Positions 51,111-62,372 of a stretch of DNA of 64,000 nt are shown here, piece by piece. This DNA is from Leucaena leucocephala (lineage: Eukaryota > Streptophyta > Magnoliopsida > Fabales > Fabaceae): the NCBI GenBank assembly GCA_037074615.1, contig CM073570.1:17022185-17086184 (forward strand), written 5' to 3'. Position 1 is the stretch's first letter. Each line of letters begins with the position of its first letter. Under the pieces are notes generated by a model. That model did no database searches. It was not told the DNA's origin and worked only from the letters and a program-made list of their open reading frames with translations. The position numbers and the translations under genes were made by a program.

Positions 51111-53141
51111 AAGCCCCCCCCCCCCTTAAATAACATCCTTGTCCACAAGGATAGCATGAGATGGAGGTGCTGTGATGTCAAACTCTGGAAATTGCTTCTG
51201 AACGACAGATAAATCTTCCCAAGCAGCATCCTCTGGATGTGAATGCTGCCACTGCACAAGAACTTGAGTTACTGGAAGATTGCCTCGCTGCACTAACTTG
51301 CGACCCAACAAAGCTAGAGGTTCAACAGCAAAACGGCCCTCATCATCGACCAAAGGCAAGGTAGGACTGACTGGAACATCCTTACGAGCAAAACGTTTGA
51401 AAAGGGAAACGTGGAAAACAGGATGAATACGGGAACCAAGGGGCACTTCAACTCATAAGCAACTTGCCCGACACGTTCTAAAATCTCAAAGGGTCCAAAG
51501 TAGCGCGCTGCAAGCTTGTGAAGTGATGAATTATTGATTAAGTTCTTCCTGAAGGGATGTAACTTCAAAAAAAAAAAAAACCATTACGCCAACATCAAAT
51601 TGCCTCTCTGAACGATGCTTGTTAGCCTGCTGGAACGTGCTATTCTGGGCCTTCAACAAATGTTTTTGAGCAATTGAGCAGTTGGAAAAGCATGGAGTTT
51701 GATGACGTTATCTATGAAAACGTGGGCCACGTCTACAGCAGTGTAGGGGTGTTCCAATGTAATGAAGGGAGCTGCTTTACTCGATGTGTCGATCTACCTC
51801 CACTAAAATTGCGGTCTTTGAATATGATATGAAGCCCACTGATAAAGTCCATCGACAATTCGGACCAGATATAGGCATGGGACGGCTGTAAAAGCCCAGG
51901 CGAAGCGATAGTCTCTGACTTAAAATCTGAAGTCTCCGACATCTCGTTGTAAATCTTTCCAATAAAACAGAAGAGATTCTCTGACAAGTGGGTGTAACAC
52001 CCGAATGGCCACCTGTTGCATTGTGAAAGAATGAAAGGAGATCCGCACGCAAACCCGTCTGCGCCCATTAAAAGTTTCCCGTTACTCTTGAGTAAGCCTA
52101 CGTTCCAAGAATAATGAACATGAGATGCTGGGTCTGGTTCAAAATCAACAATGAGAGGTCGAAACTGATCGTCATTATGCCAAGTTTTAACCCTCCCATG
52201 CAAATCTGAAGTGGGAAAAGTAATTGCTACAATTGAAGCATCATGTTGGCGCGACAGAGCATCGGCTGCCACATTATCTCGACCCTTTCGATATTCGATC
52301 TCATATTGAATGGCCCACAACTTGTTCAGCCACTTTAACTGATCAGGAGATATAGATTTCTGCTCCAAGAAGTGCTTCAACAGTAAATGGTCAGTGCGAA
52401 TTGTAAAAAGTTGCCCGAGTATATAGGATCTGTTGGATATTTATTATTATTATAACGTATTTAGATATTAATTAGGATAATTAATAAATATTTTTGAGTG
52501 TGACCCGTAGTCATTGGGCCCAGTCCAGGAGGGTTATTGACTCAGTTTATTTAAGGTTAATTTCCTGATGGTGGAAATTAATAATTCATTTTGAGTGTGA
52601 GATCTCATTTTCTGAGTCCAGAGCGAAACCTATTCTCAGCTCGCTTCTGAAGGTTCCCCACTGGTGACGGCTAATAACAAGTTGCCATCACTGTGCTTAA
52701 TCACCAGTTGGAAGAACCTGTTGTTTATCTGACAGTGTTCTCTTTTGACAGGTATCCTATTGTGATCTTAGTTCTCCTCAGATCAATAAAGCTAATGGCA
52801 AGAGGTAACTTTAAGTCTTCCGCTGCATCTCATATGTATTTATATTTGAGTATGATACAATCTGGATTGACTGTAGTACTTTAGATATGTTTATTTTCTA
52901 ACAGGATCTCCATTGTTTGACTGCAAACACAATCGCCATCAATTCCCGTTCATAAGCAGAAAGAGCCCTTTTACGTGGGACTTGAAGCTTTGCTAGCAAA
53001 AGCCAATGGATGACCCAATTGAGACAACACAGGTCCCATTCCGGAACCTGAAGCATCAGTCTCAATCACAAAGCGCTCACTGAAATTGGAAGTGCCTAAA
53101 CAGGGGGTGACGACATAGCAACCTCAAGGGTCACAAAAATC
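51111..53141 (-). mobile_element. Ty3/Gypsy retrotransposon remnant (pol C-terminal part)
   Basis: On the minus strand the order is RNase H (TDASGSGMGPVLSQLGHPLA, about 53075-52960, with a frameshift), then QLKWLNKLWAIQYEIEYRKG and DNVAADALSR (about 52350-52250), integrase pieces (SFFHNATGGHSGVTP near 52030), and a chromodomain-like end (RIHPVFHVSLFKRF ... VLVQWQHSHPEDAAWEDLS, 51446-51200). A G-rich polypurine tract (12 C on the plus strand, 51114-51125) and TGTTACG follow, which marks the probable start of a 3' LTR at 51111; its far end is not visible. Several frameshifts and stops make it inactive. A solo LTR and a SINE have inserted into or beside it. Confidence 0.85.
52431..52903 (+). mobile_element. 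Solo LTR (473 bp) nested in the Gypsy remnant
   Basis: The element starts TGTTGG and ends CTAACA, with TGTT/AACA termini, and is flanked by a perfect 5-bp duplication GGATC at 52426-52430 and 52904-52908. An AATAAA-type signal (ATCAATAAAGC, about 52783-52793) fits an LTR. It splits the RNase H coding region of the Gypsy element, so it inserted later. Size and termini suggest a Copia-type LTR. Confidence 0.9.
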
Positions 53142-53151
53142 CTAGTGACAA

Positions 53152-53424
53152 CCCATCGTCCGTGGGTTCAGCTGGTGAAGGGGTGAGATATGCGATCATT
53201 TGGAGCATGTTCGAACTCTGTGGAGTACTACTTTATTGTGGTTCTAGTCGCGGCGCTTGGAGAGTCATCCTAGTTTTTGGGTGCCTAGGTTTACGCCTGA
53301 GGGTAATAGACGGCTCGCCCTGCCTGACATTGGTATCGCTTAGGAAGAAGGGAGACTTCGCCCTGCCCTTGGATAGTGGGTGAGCCCAACTCCTTTCAAA
53401 AAATTTCTGTACCAAAAAAAAATT
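53152..53424 (+). mobile_element. tRNA-derived SINE (family 2)
   Basis: About 273 bp with box A (GTGGGTTCAGCTGGTGAAG, about 53162-53180), box B (GTTCGAACTC, 53209-53218) and a terminal run of nine A (53414-53422). It is flanked by CTAGTGACAA at 53142-53151 and 53425-53434, a 10-bp target duplication. It aligns with the older copy at 20463-20735. The open frame at 53162-53383 is chance within the SINE. Confidence 0.87.
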
Positions 53425-54066
53425 CTAGTGACAAAATCTGGAAAAGCAAATTATGTCTTGAAGGAATATCATTAATGTAAGTTTGGTGTTTTGGAATATA
53501 TTTTCCCTTGAAAGTGAATGTCAAGAAAAGTAAAGGATGGTTCCATTCCATTGGACAATGTGACTCTCATCTATATAATACTCCATTTGGCATAATAAAA
53601 AATCTTGTATAATGTAGATTCCATTGGACAATCTAGTAATACCTAATAAAAAAATTAAAGCAATCTGCTCTATCTATTTTTTTTCTTCCTTTTTATTAGC
53701 AATAATATTTTTTTATATAAAGACAATTCTTAAAATTACAAATGAAATGTAATAGCAGCAGCATTAGAATTTAGAAGAAGTCTAAGTCTTATAAACAACG
53801 AATCATTTGACTTATTTAAATTTTCTGTAACATGCAAAAATAGATGTCTAATTCTGTATGCGTAGGTAAATATTCAATAATATTTTTAGGGAGAAAGACA
53901 AAAAAAACACATTTGAATTTCAAAAGGATAAATTGGGCTTCTGAATATTTAAAAGGACAGATTGGGCAGGAGGTCCAATCTGTCATTTATAAATTTATAT
54001 GCAAAGACCAAATTACCCTTCACTTTTTCAATGTTTTGACAATACGATTTACAAGTTTGCCACTGA

Positions 54067-54234
54067 TATTTATAACTCTGACAATGATATTTGCGACTCT
54101 TATAATAATATTTATAATTTTAACAATAGTATTTACAATTTTGACAATGGTGTTTATAACTTTGCCAATGGTATTTGTAACTCCCATAGTGGTATTTGCA
54201 ATTTCAATAATGCTATTTGTAATTCCCACAATAG
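54067..54234 (+). repeat. 21-bp tandem array in the left arm of the Mutator-like element
   Basis: Eight successive 21-bp units of the form TATTTNNAACTNTGACAATGG, starting at 54067, 54088, 54109 and so on, without length change. The unit is a multiple of three, so all frames stay open and give long repetitive open frames on both strands that should not be taken as genes. Confidence 0.88.
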
Positions 54235-54940
54235 AGAAGAAGCAACTTTAAAAATATGATTTACAACTTTACTAATGGTATTTATAACTCTGACAATGAT
54301 ATTTGCAACTGGGAGAAATCCAATTTTTGCAATTGAGAGAAACACTGTAGCTGACACTGTAGCTTCTTTGACAACACGATTTACAACTTTGCTAATGGTA
54401 TTTACAACTCTGACAATTGGGAGAAATCCAATTTTGGCAATTGGCAATTTTTTCGATAGAGGGGTAAACCCCACTATCGGGTATCCGTATCTCACTATCA
54501 AGTAAACCGTTCAATTGCTCATTAATGAAAAGAAAATGGGTCCTTCTTCAATGGTGTAGAGGGGTAAACTAGCTCATCTCATTGTTTTGGGCCGACACAT
54601 TATTGGCATGCAAAGCGTATCTTAGTACCTATAGTGCGATTTTGATCCATTTGGGTAGGTTCCTCTTCAACCTCAAAAAAGTGCAGAAACTCTAGATTTC
54701 CCCAATGGAAGGGTAAACCCCACTATCGGATATACGTATCTCACTATCAAAATTCTTCACCTAAGTGAACCGTTCAATTGCTCATGAATAAAAATAAAAC
54801 GGGGTACTTTTTCAATGGTGTAGTGTCAGCTATAATGTCATTTCTTCAATAAAGAAACTATAGTATCAGCTACAGTGTTTCTCACAGTTGCAAATACCAT
54901 TGTCAGAGTTATAAATACCATTGGCAAAGTTGCAAATCGT

Positions 54941-55300
54941 ATTGTCAAAGAAACTACAATATCAGCTACAGTATTTTTCCCAATTGCCAAAATTGAATTT
55001 CTCCTAGTTGCAAATACAATTGTCAGAGTTGTAAATACCATTGGCTAAGTTATAAATCGTATTGTCAAAGAAGCTACAGTGTCAGCTACAGTGTTTCTCC
55101 CAATTGCCAAAATTGGATTTCTCCCAGTTGCAAATACAATTGTCAGAGTTATAAATACCATTGGCCAAGTTGTAAATCGTATTGTCAAACAAGTTACAGT
55201 GTCAGCTACAGTGTTTCTCCCAATTGCCAAAATTTGATTTCTCACAGTTGTAAATACCATTGTCAGAGTTGTAAATACTATTGGCCAAGTTGTAAATCGT
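54941..55300 (+). repeat. 120-bp tandem array in the right arm of the Mutator-like element
   Basis: Three exact-length 120-bp units begin ATTGTCAAA at 54941, 55061 and 55181, and a fourth start is at 55301. Each contains CAGCTACAGT, CCCAATTGCCAAAATT and TGTCAGAGTT. A shorter, altered unit precedes them (about 54838-54940). The left arm carries the same unit inverted (about 54250-54440). Confidence 0.9.
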
Positions 55301-55465
55301 ATTGTCAAAATATTGAAAAAGTGAAGGGTAATATAGTCTTTGCACATAAATTTGCAAATGATAGATTGGGCCGGAGGCCCAATCTATCCTTTTGAATATT
55401 CAGAAGCTCAATTTGTCCTTTTGAAATTCAAATGGGCTTTTTTTTGTCTTTCTCCCATATTTTTA

Positions 55466-56495
55466 TGTCATTTTTCATTACAATACTATATAATTGTTAG
55501 TAAGTCAACTTGATAATATTCATGGGAGATATTTAATTTATATCTTTAGCATAACATGTTATGGTGTAATCATAGATATTTAATTTATATCTTGTCGTCT
55601 TAAAGCTGAATATAGATTTCTAGCTTTTACCAACAATTAAAGCTTTTTAACGTGTTCAAACTCCCAATCATTGTATTAGCTAGAGAAGTATTATTAGAAC
55701 ACATTTTTTTCCTGTTCAAAGTTTTAAATACAACCACAAAAGCCTTTATTCTATTAAGGGAAATATGCTATATAAATCGCATAATACTATTGTATTATAT
55801 CTTTAGAACTCTAACTAATCTAGACCAAGTTAGATAGAACTTTTGTAGGAGACAAACTCTCCCAATGAGTATTTAACATAGTTGCATGCTCAACACTTGG
55901 GTGGGACCTCTTGTTAAATTACCATAGCCCTCTTATTAGCTGAGCTACATGCTTGTTGGTAAATACTACCCATGTTTACTAGTGTCTCCACTAACTTTTT
56001 TTGACACATGACTAAATCATGTATATTAAACAATTTTTTACCATTTTCAAAATTTTAAATATTTCTTCTTAAATTTATTTAGCTAGTTAAGAGCCATTGC
56101 ATTGGCATTTTGGATGCCCAATGATCGTTGACTTCATTTGTTCGTTACTTCAAATGCAAGAATAGGATGATGATGCTGGTGGGACCTGGGACCGTGTTTT
56201 TTCGTTTCTTATTCTATGTTAAGCTCATCTGCTTTATGCATGATGGACTTCGACTTTGCTGCTCTATTTTCAGCTTAGTTAAACTTACAGCTTCCATCTA
56301 CATTTCCTTTGAACTATTCCTTTACTTAATTAATTAAGCATATTAAGATGAAATCATCAATACCAACTACGATTTTTCTCTATTTCTTATGAATTCCAAG
56401 ACCAGTTAGCTACCAACTCCAACATTTTTTGTTTCCATATCACCTTTTCCATTCTCTTCCTCTATCATGCAATACTTTTCGTGACAGTTCTCCTC
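55466..56495. other. Intergenic and peroxidase promoter region
   Basis: AT-rich, with no supported gene. The open frames at 55652-55837 and 56128-56337 have no motif. The last few hundred bases are the presumed promoter of the peroxidase at 56613. Confidence 0.6.
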
Positions 56496-56503
56496 TATAA
56501 ATA
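56496..56503 (+). promoter_or_regulatory. TATA box of the peroxidase gene
   Basis: TATAAATA lies 117 bp upstream of the ATG at 56613, predicting transcription start near 56525-56530. Confidence 0.6.
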
Positions 56504-56612
56504 CCATTTTCCCTGACCACATACAGTCACATCCAATCTAGTCTGAAAACATTACTTCAATCCATATTTATCCAAGTGCTTTTCTTCAAGACAGCCTCTG
56601 CAAGATACAAAA

Positions 56613-57941
56613 ATGGCCAATTGTTTCAACTTTCTTCTGCTTGTTTCTCTATTAGCATTTACTCCCTTTTGCCTCTGCAGCAAAAAAGTAGGGGGTTACC
56701 TCTACCCTCAGTTCTATGACTATTCATGTCCAAGAGCTCAAGAGATCGTCAAATCAGTCGTTGCTAAAGCTGTTCAAAAGGAAACTCGTATGGCTGCTTC
56801 ACTTTTGAGGCTCCATTTCCATGATTGTTTTGTCAAGGTCTTCATTCTTTCCCTCCAACAACAGAGTTTTAGTAATTCAGTGGTCATCTAAGTGTTCTAT
56901 AGGATTACTACTGTTTAAGTAAGTGAATTTAAGTTGATATTGCAGGGCTGTGATGCATCAATTTTGCTAGATAGCAGTGGAACTATCATCAGTGAGAAGA
57001 GATCAAATCCCAACCGAAATTCAGCCAGAGGATTCGAAGTTATCGATAAAATCAAATCAGCACTAGAAAAAGAATGCCTTCACACAGTATCTTGTGCTGA
57101 TATTTTGGCTCTAGCTGCTAGAGATTCTACTGTTCTTGTAAGTTTTTCCTTCTGTTTTGTTTCCTTCCTTACTCTTTCGCCATTAAAACTTGTCAGTAAG
57201 CCTGGTTGATTTATTATCAATTTTTTAAGTGCAGACCGGTGGACCAAGCTGGGAGGTACCTTTGGGTAGAAGGGACTCTCTTGGTGCAAGCTTGAGTGGC
57301 TCCAACAACAACATTCCCGCTCCAAACAACACATTTCAGACCATCCTAACCAAATTCAAGCTTCAGGGTCTTGACATAGTTGACCTAGTTGCACTGTCTG
57401 GTAAATTCCTTCCACTTGTCTGTCATATGAAATTTCATGATGTTTTTATTGGAGAATACCAAACACAAGAATTGTAACTTTCATGGCTATGTATGCGTAG
57501 TAAAATATTTCTGAAATTGTTGTAGGGAGCCACACAATTGGGAACTCCAGGTGCACCAGCTTCAGGCAGAGACTGTACAACCAAACTGGGAATGGAAAAG
57601 CAGACTTCACACTTAACCAGTACTATGCTTCTCAGTTGCGAAGCAGGTGCCCGAGATCTGGTGGTGACCAGAATTTGTTTTTCTTGGACTTTGTGAGTCC
57701 AACGAAATTTGACAACAGCTACTTCAAGCTCTTGTTGGCTTACAAGGGTCTGTTAAGTTCTGATGAAATACTGTTCACACAGAATCAAGTATCTGCAGAG
57801 TTAGTGAAGAAATACGCCGAAAATAATGATCTTTTCTTCGACCAATTCGCCAAGTCCATGGTCAAGATGGGAAACATTTCTCCTTTGACAGGTTCAAGAG
57901 GAGAGATAAGGAAGATCTGCAGGAGGGTTAACAACTATTAA
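56613..57941 (+). CDS. PRX72: Class III peroxidase, PRX72-like
   Basis: Four exons, 56613-56837, 56946-57137, 57235-57400 and 57526-57941, total 999 nt, 332 residues, with the classic three-intron layout of class III peroxidases. A signal peptide (MANCFNFLLLVSLLAFTPFC) directs secretion to the wall. The distal haem site is RLHFHDCFVKGCDASILLD (Arg, catalytic His), then SCADILALAARDS, TGGPSWEVPLGRRDS, and the proximal haem His in LVALSGSHTIGNSRCTSF. SGGDQNLFFLDFVSPTKFDN and the C-terminal GEIRKICRRVNNY complete it. The Cys pattern for four disulfides appears present. Residue agreement with Arabidopsis PRX72, a peroxidase involved in lignification, is very strong across the whole length. The enzyme oxidises phenolics such as monolignols with hydrogen peroxide. 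The gene appears intact; orthology is inferred. Confidence 0.93.
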
Positions 57942-58231
57942 GTTATGTCACTTCTGTGCCTCAAGTTTTTTCATTTTCTTTGGTTTCCAGTAGTAAATAA
58001 GCTGAGGTTTACCTCAAGAGTTGATGAAGCGGTTTCCTGTGTGTCTCTGTGTGCATGACAATGAATTTTATGTACTAATTTCCCATGAATTCATTCATAA
58101 AGAAATTTGTGTTTTTCTATTCTGTCTTAGCCGCGCTTCACCAAATCAGAATCAGCATGTAATGTAACTACTCCACTGGCTATCACTATCATTGAAAATC
58201 TGAGATGGCAACAACCCATTTAACCTATTAT

Positions 58232-58458
58232 CTCCTATCCTTAATATAAGACTCCATTAACCTTTTTTTTAAAGATATCAAGAAAACTAAATAAACTACT
58301 TAATTATAAACTATATAATCTCTTTGATGAGTAATTTATAAGTCAAATAGATTTATTTGATGAAAAAAGATAAAAATAAATAATTCAAAGTGATTCATTT
58401 AGCTTTTTTAATCTTCTTAAATAAGTTAAGGGGGTCTTATATTAAGAAGCGGATGGAG
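58232..58458. mobile_element. Stowaway-like MITE downstream of the peroxidase
   Basis: The left end CTCCTATCCTTAATATAAGA and the reverse complement of the right end, CTCCATCCGCTTCTTAATAT, are inverted copies with a few-base indel and stay similar through CTTAAC. TA follows the right end. The family also occurs in the SEC14-like intron (42103-42320). Confidence 0.78.
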
Positions 58459-59606
58459 TATTAAATACAAGAACACAGTAGGTCTTCCCTGCTCTATGGC
58501 TGTGCTGGAAATGAACGGGAAGAACATCCTGTTTATAAGAAGCTAAGATGATCCTGTTCTTGAAATATAGGAAGCACATAATAATTAATGATAACTAAGT
58601 CCATTAAGTGAATGTCCATAAAAAACAACAGCAACAATAATCATAATAATAAACGGGGGCAGAAATGTAGCAAGTTCATTGGACACTATGTGCTTGTATG
58701 TGTAAAAATTAACTAAATAATCTGACGAAAAACCTTTAAATGCGGTGTCCAAAAGCTTCTTGGAGGAGTTTTTATTGTGTTGGTCGAATAGACTAACCTG
58801 GTCCAAGCCACTGCAAGTAACAAGTTACATATAGGAAATGAATTTATTATTGCATGTCGAAGAGCTGCTTTCAGTTTCAAACTTTTAGCATCGAGTGTGA
58901 TGCCGGTGGGGTTTTGTCCTAGCAAGTTTCGCGTAGCATAAATTTCAAAATCCGAAATTGTTTCAATATCAAATGTTGTACTTGAAGCTTGAAGGTACTC
59001 TATTTAAAATTTGTAAGTGATAACATAAAAGAAATAAATGCTCAGACTTTTGACTATGGTAAACCCATAAAAGCTTCCGCAGACTGCAGATTGCATCCTG
59101 ATGATAGAGTCATGTATCAAGTATGCACTCCAGTAATCTCATTGGTGAGCCCTTCAAGGTGTAATGTTGGGGTCGAGAGTTCAAAAATGCAGGTATAACA
59201 AGAAGTAAACTATAATGTACAGAATTGTGGTTAAGTAAATAGAATCTTATTCAGCTCCATGTTTGTGAATGTTACTCTGAGCTTTTGCAGTCGGATACTT
59301 TTCTGGCTAAGTCGCAGTAGCTTTGTCTTCCAGTTATGCAACCGTTATTTGTTATGGGAAGTACTCAAAAATGGAAGAGACGAGGTAAACTTGCCAGTGA
59401 TAAGGAAAATGAAGAACGTGCTGTTCAATGGAAGAGAAAAACCACAACTAGGGGCATGATTCATCTACCAAGATGAAAGGTTTCTCAACAACCAACATTG
59501 TGCCTGCCGTTGAAATCTGCAGCACAACATGCAGTTGTGTAAAATAAGTTTCCTTAATTGTTTGCCTCTTCCTTTTTTCTTTTTTGGAATCAGTCTTAAA
59601 TAAAAA
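58459..59606. other. Intergenic, no gene recognised
   Basis: Space between the peroxidase and the stop of the NLR gene. Short open frames (58585-58806 -, 58989-59198 +, 59259-59459 +) carry no motif. Part of it is the NLR 3' UTR. Confidence 0.55.
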
Positions 59607-62372
59607 TCAGTGATGAATATTTAGCTTACCATTAGCCAAAATGTCTGTAGTTGATTCAATTGAAGGGGTATTTTGGAATTCCAGCAAGTCTTTAGTTCGT
59701 AGTCTCTGTTCAAATTCTACAGGCATTCCTATAATTTTTATTTCCTTGAGGGAAGAAAGAGCCTTCAGTCCTTCTGGGATCTTCTTCAACTTCTCACAGC
59801 GATTAATAATGATGTGCTCGAGTCTCGGTATTGCCCTTTCCTCAACGGTCCACTCCTCCAATTCTTTCAAAACATTAAGCCTTAGAATTTGCAATTTTGG
59901 AAATCCATCCGCACAGAAGATCAATTCCCGCCTGTCGTATGCCCCTTTCCCTAAAACAAGCATTCTCAGTTTTGGCAACCTCTCAAGTTTGGCAATGGAT
60001 TCCATCTGTAAATGGGCGTTATGTAAAGTTAGTTTCATAAGGTTTGGCGGGAATTCATGAGGGTCAGGTAGCTTCTTGATCCTCCCATTCAAAGAGAGCT
60101 TGTGGAGATGAGTGCACTGAGAAAGCTGCATCAAGATTGGAAATTCATCTTCTTCGGATTGAAGTGATAGAGACAGCAAGTGAAGGTGAACTAATCCTTG
60201 TGCAATAGAAAGCACTGACCTCACCAATTTTCCAGGTAATTCATATATTCCCAATTGCCTGAGACTTCTCATTTTTTCTAGACCCCCATCTTCTATCCAG
60301 TTTCCAGCTTCTATGTATGGCAGGCTTTGTAAATTGGTTAATGTGTCCATTCTTAGATGACAGCTATCTGGAGAATCAAATGGAGTATACAGAAGCAAAT
60401 GCCTCAAACTAATCATCTTCCAAATCACATTTGGTATCCTCTTAAGAAAACAGCAGTACCTTAAATCAAGCGTCTGCAGGTTCAGCAAGTTACCAATGGA
60501 AGGTGGAAGTTCCTCTTCCAAATTAGTCTTCCTCAATCCAAGATACCTTAATTGAATAAGGTCCCCTATTGTGTTCGGCAGACGAACAACCCGAACACCA
60601 TCTAACTCTAAAACCCTGAGAAGCTTGAATTTGCTAAAAATTAAATTCAGTTTCTTTTCTAGCAGGAAATTCATATTGTACTGCTGGTCATAGAACCGTA
60701 TTCTCTTCCCTATATCTGCATTATATTCTCTATTGAAGAAGAGGAGGGAACGTGAATGATGAGCATTGTGTTTCAAGAAGTCATAACGGTCATAGCAAGA
60801 ATGTATGGCATGCCGGCGGGATCTATTTACCTGAGATGCTGATGAACTCTCCAGGCTGCCAAGATATATGCGAAGAAAATATTCCTCTTGCCCTTTGGAG
60901 ACGGAAATATCCCTGAGAAGATCATGGATGCGAATTGTTTTGACTTTGCCTAAGGAACTTACTGAGCCCACTTGAACCATGCACCTACCAATCAACTCAT
61001 TTAAGCAGTTCTCAGCAACACCTTCCGCTGTTTCTGCACCTTCTTGTGGTAAAAAACCTTCTGCGACCCACAGGCGAATCAACTTTTTGGTCTGAATGCT
61101 CATGCCAACTGGGAAAAGGCCTAGATAGAGAAAGCATGATTTCAAGTGAGAAGGCAAGTCATTGTAGCTCAAGGCCAAAATACCTCGTATTCTGTCTTGC
61201 TCATTCAGCAGATGCCAACTGATATTTTCAGCTACCCGCAACCATTCCTCGTTTGACTCAAGCTTTCTAGATAATAAACCACCAACCACCACCACAGCCA
61301 GAGGCAAACCACCACATTTCACTACAACATCACTTGCAAGATTCCCCAACTCCGGGGGAATGCTATTCATTCCAGGGAATGCTTTGTAGCACAGTAATCT
61401 CAAACTCTCGTCTTCAGTCAGTGTTCGTAGTTTATGAGTGTTGCCCCCACCGCCAGCATGCTTACCTATTTTCATGTCTCTGGTTGTGAGAAGAATTTTA
61501 CTACCCATCTTCCCTCTGGGAAATGCAGATTCTAGGCTATCCCAAACTTCCATGCTCCAAATATCATCAAGAATTACCAAATACCTTTTCTCGTCCAAGA
61601 TAGAATGCAGCCGGTTCACCATGTCTTCCTCCCGCAATCTCTCCAATCTGTCAATTTCATTTCGATTGAGAGCATCTGCGTCCTTGAGAATTCCTAGCAG
61701 AATGTCTCTTCTTCTGTACTCTTTGGACACATAAACCCAAGCTCTACAATCAAAATGGTTATGAATTCTGCTGTGATTATACAATTTCTTAGCTAAGGTG
61801 GTTTTACCCAAACCCCCCATTCCAACTATAGAAACCACCCGCCCAGCGTCCACTGTAAGCAGTTGATCGAGCAGGAATTCCATGTCATCTTCAAGCTCAA
61901 TTACACACTCCTCTTCAGTGTAGGGCCACGGCTGTCTCCAGTGCCTCAACCTTTCTTTGGTAATATTTTGCCCCCGTATTTCACTGACAACGCCGTAGGT
62001 TTCTCGTTTTTTAGATACATCATGTATCCTCTGTCTAATTTTCTCGATTTTTCTGGAGACCTCGTAGAGATGTAAGGATCTAAAGACTCTGTCCCATCTG
62101 CTGTGACACGCTACCTTGTAAACATAAATCTCTATTAGCTCCTCGGCTTCAAAAGCAATATCTCTAATATCGGAAACTAACATGCGAACCAGTTGGTTTT
62201 CTTCTTGTTTAGCATCGGCATCCCTTAGAAAGCCTTGCATCCATCGTAACTCATTCTTCAGCCTCTCTACGTCGTTGCGCACACCATCTAGTGAAGAAAC
62301 TGCGTTCACGGCTTGTTCGAATAGAAGTTCTGAAAGCTTTTCAACAACTATTGATACAGCAACCTCAGACAT
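59607..62372 (-). CDS. CC-NB-ARC-LRR disease-resistance protein (RPP13/RPP8-like)
   Basis: A single uninterrupted exon of 921 residues, a normal full NLR length. The N-terminal Rx-type coiled coil covers about 1-130 (MSEVAVSIVVEKLSELLFEQ), with the EDVID region reading AEELIEIYV (about 76-84). The NB-ARC domain shows P-loop GMGGLGKTT (184-192), kinase 2 YLVILDDIW (264-272), RNBS-B GSKILLTTRD (290-299), GLPLA (355-359) and RNBS-D CFLYLGLFP (413-421). The MHD motif is IHD (482-484). About fifteen leucine-rich repeats follow from about residue 560. Such proteins sense pathogen effectors in the cytosol and trigger immune signalling. No lesion is seen, so the gene looks functional. It is alone here, not in a visible cluster. 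A Leu/Ile change in the first MHD position is tolerated in many NLRs. Confidence 0.95.
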   Translation of the reverse strand: MSEVAVSIVVEKLSELLFEQAVNAVSSLDGVRNDVERLKNELRWMQGFLRDADAKQEENQLVRMLVSDIRDIAFEAEELIEIYVYKVACHSRWDRVFRSLHLYEVSRKIEKIRQRIHDVSKKRETYGVVSEIRGQNITKERLRHWRQPWPYTEEECVIELEDDMEFLLDQLLTVDAGRVVSIVGMGGLGKTTLAKKLYNHSRIHNHFDCRAWVYVSKEYRRRDILLGILKDADALNRNEIDRLERLREEDMVNRLHSILDEKRYLVILDDIWSMEVWDSLESAFPRGKMGSKILLTTRDMKIGKHAGGGGNTHKLRTLTEDESLRLLCYKAFPGMNSIPPELGNLASDVVVKCGGLPLAVVVVGGLLSRKLESNEEWLRVAENISWHLLNEQDRIRGILALSYNDLPSHLKSCFLYLGLFPVGMSIQTKKLIRLWVAEGFLPQEGAETAEGVAENCLNELIGRCMVQVGSVSSLGKVKTIRIHDLLRDISVSKGQEEYFLRIYLGSLESSSASQVNRSRRHAIHSCYDRYDFLKHNAHHSRSLLFFNREYNADIGKRIRFYDQQYNMNFLLEKKLNLIFSKFKLLRVLELDGVRVVRLPNTIGDLIQLRYLGLRKTNLEEELPPSIGNLLNLQTLDLRYCCFLKRIPNVIWKMISLRHLLLYTPFDSPDSCHLRMDTLTNLQSLPYIEAGNWIEDGGLEKMRSLRQLGIYELPGKLVRSVLSIAQGLVHLHLLSLSLQSEEDEFPILMQLSQCTHLHKLSLNGRIKKLPDPHEFPPNLMKLTLHNAHLQMESIAKLERLPKLRMLVLGKGAYDRRELIFCADGFPKLQILRLNVLKELEEWTVEERAIPRLEHIIINRCEKLKKIPEGLKALSSLKEIKIIGMPVEFEQRLRTKDLLEFQNTPSIESTTDILANGKLNIHH

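Larger units (their letters stand above)
53889..55456. mobile_element. Palindromic Mutator-like element with 9-bp target duplication
   Basis: The 1568-bp element begins GGGAGAAAGACAAAAAAAA and ends with its inverse, GTCTTTCTCCC at 55446-55456. The inverted arms stay similar for well over 200 bp and continue into the internal arrays. It is flanked by a perfect 9-bp duplication, ATATTTTTA, at 53880-53888 and 55457-55465, the target length of Mutator-like elements. No transposase is encoded. Internal structure: a 21-bp array on the left (54067-54234), a 120-bp array on the right (54941-55300), and a centre with a second, directly repeated sequence (GGTAAACCCCACTATCGG at 54462 and 54713). It is a non-autonomous foldback MULE. 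Confidence 0.85.

Noticed and set aside
53162..53383. A 73-codon open frame on the plus strand
   Set aside because: It lies entirely inside the SINE and starts in its box A region.
54020..54501. Long repetitive open frames on both strands encoding Ile/Val/Asn/Thr-rich repeats
   Set aside because: They arise because the 21-bp unit is a multiple of three inside the Mutator-like element. There is no start context, no domain and no conservation to expect.
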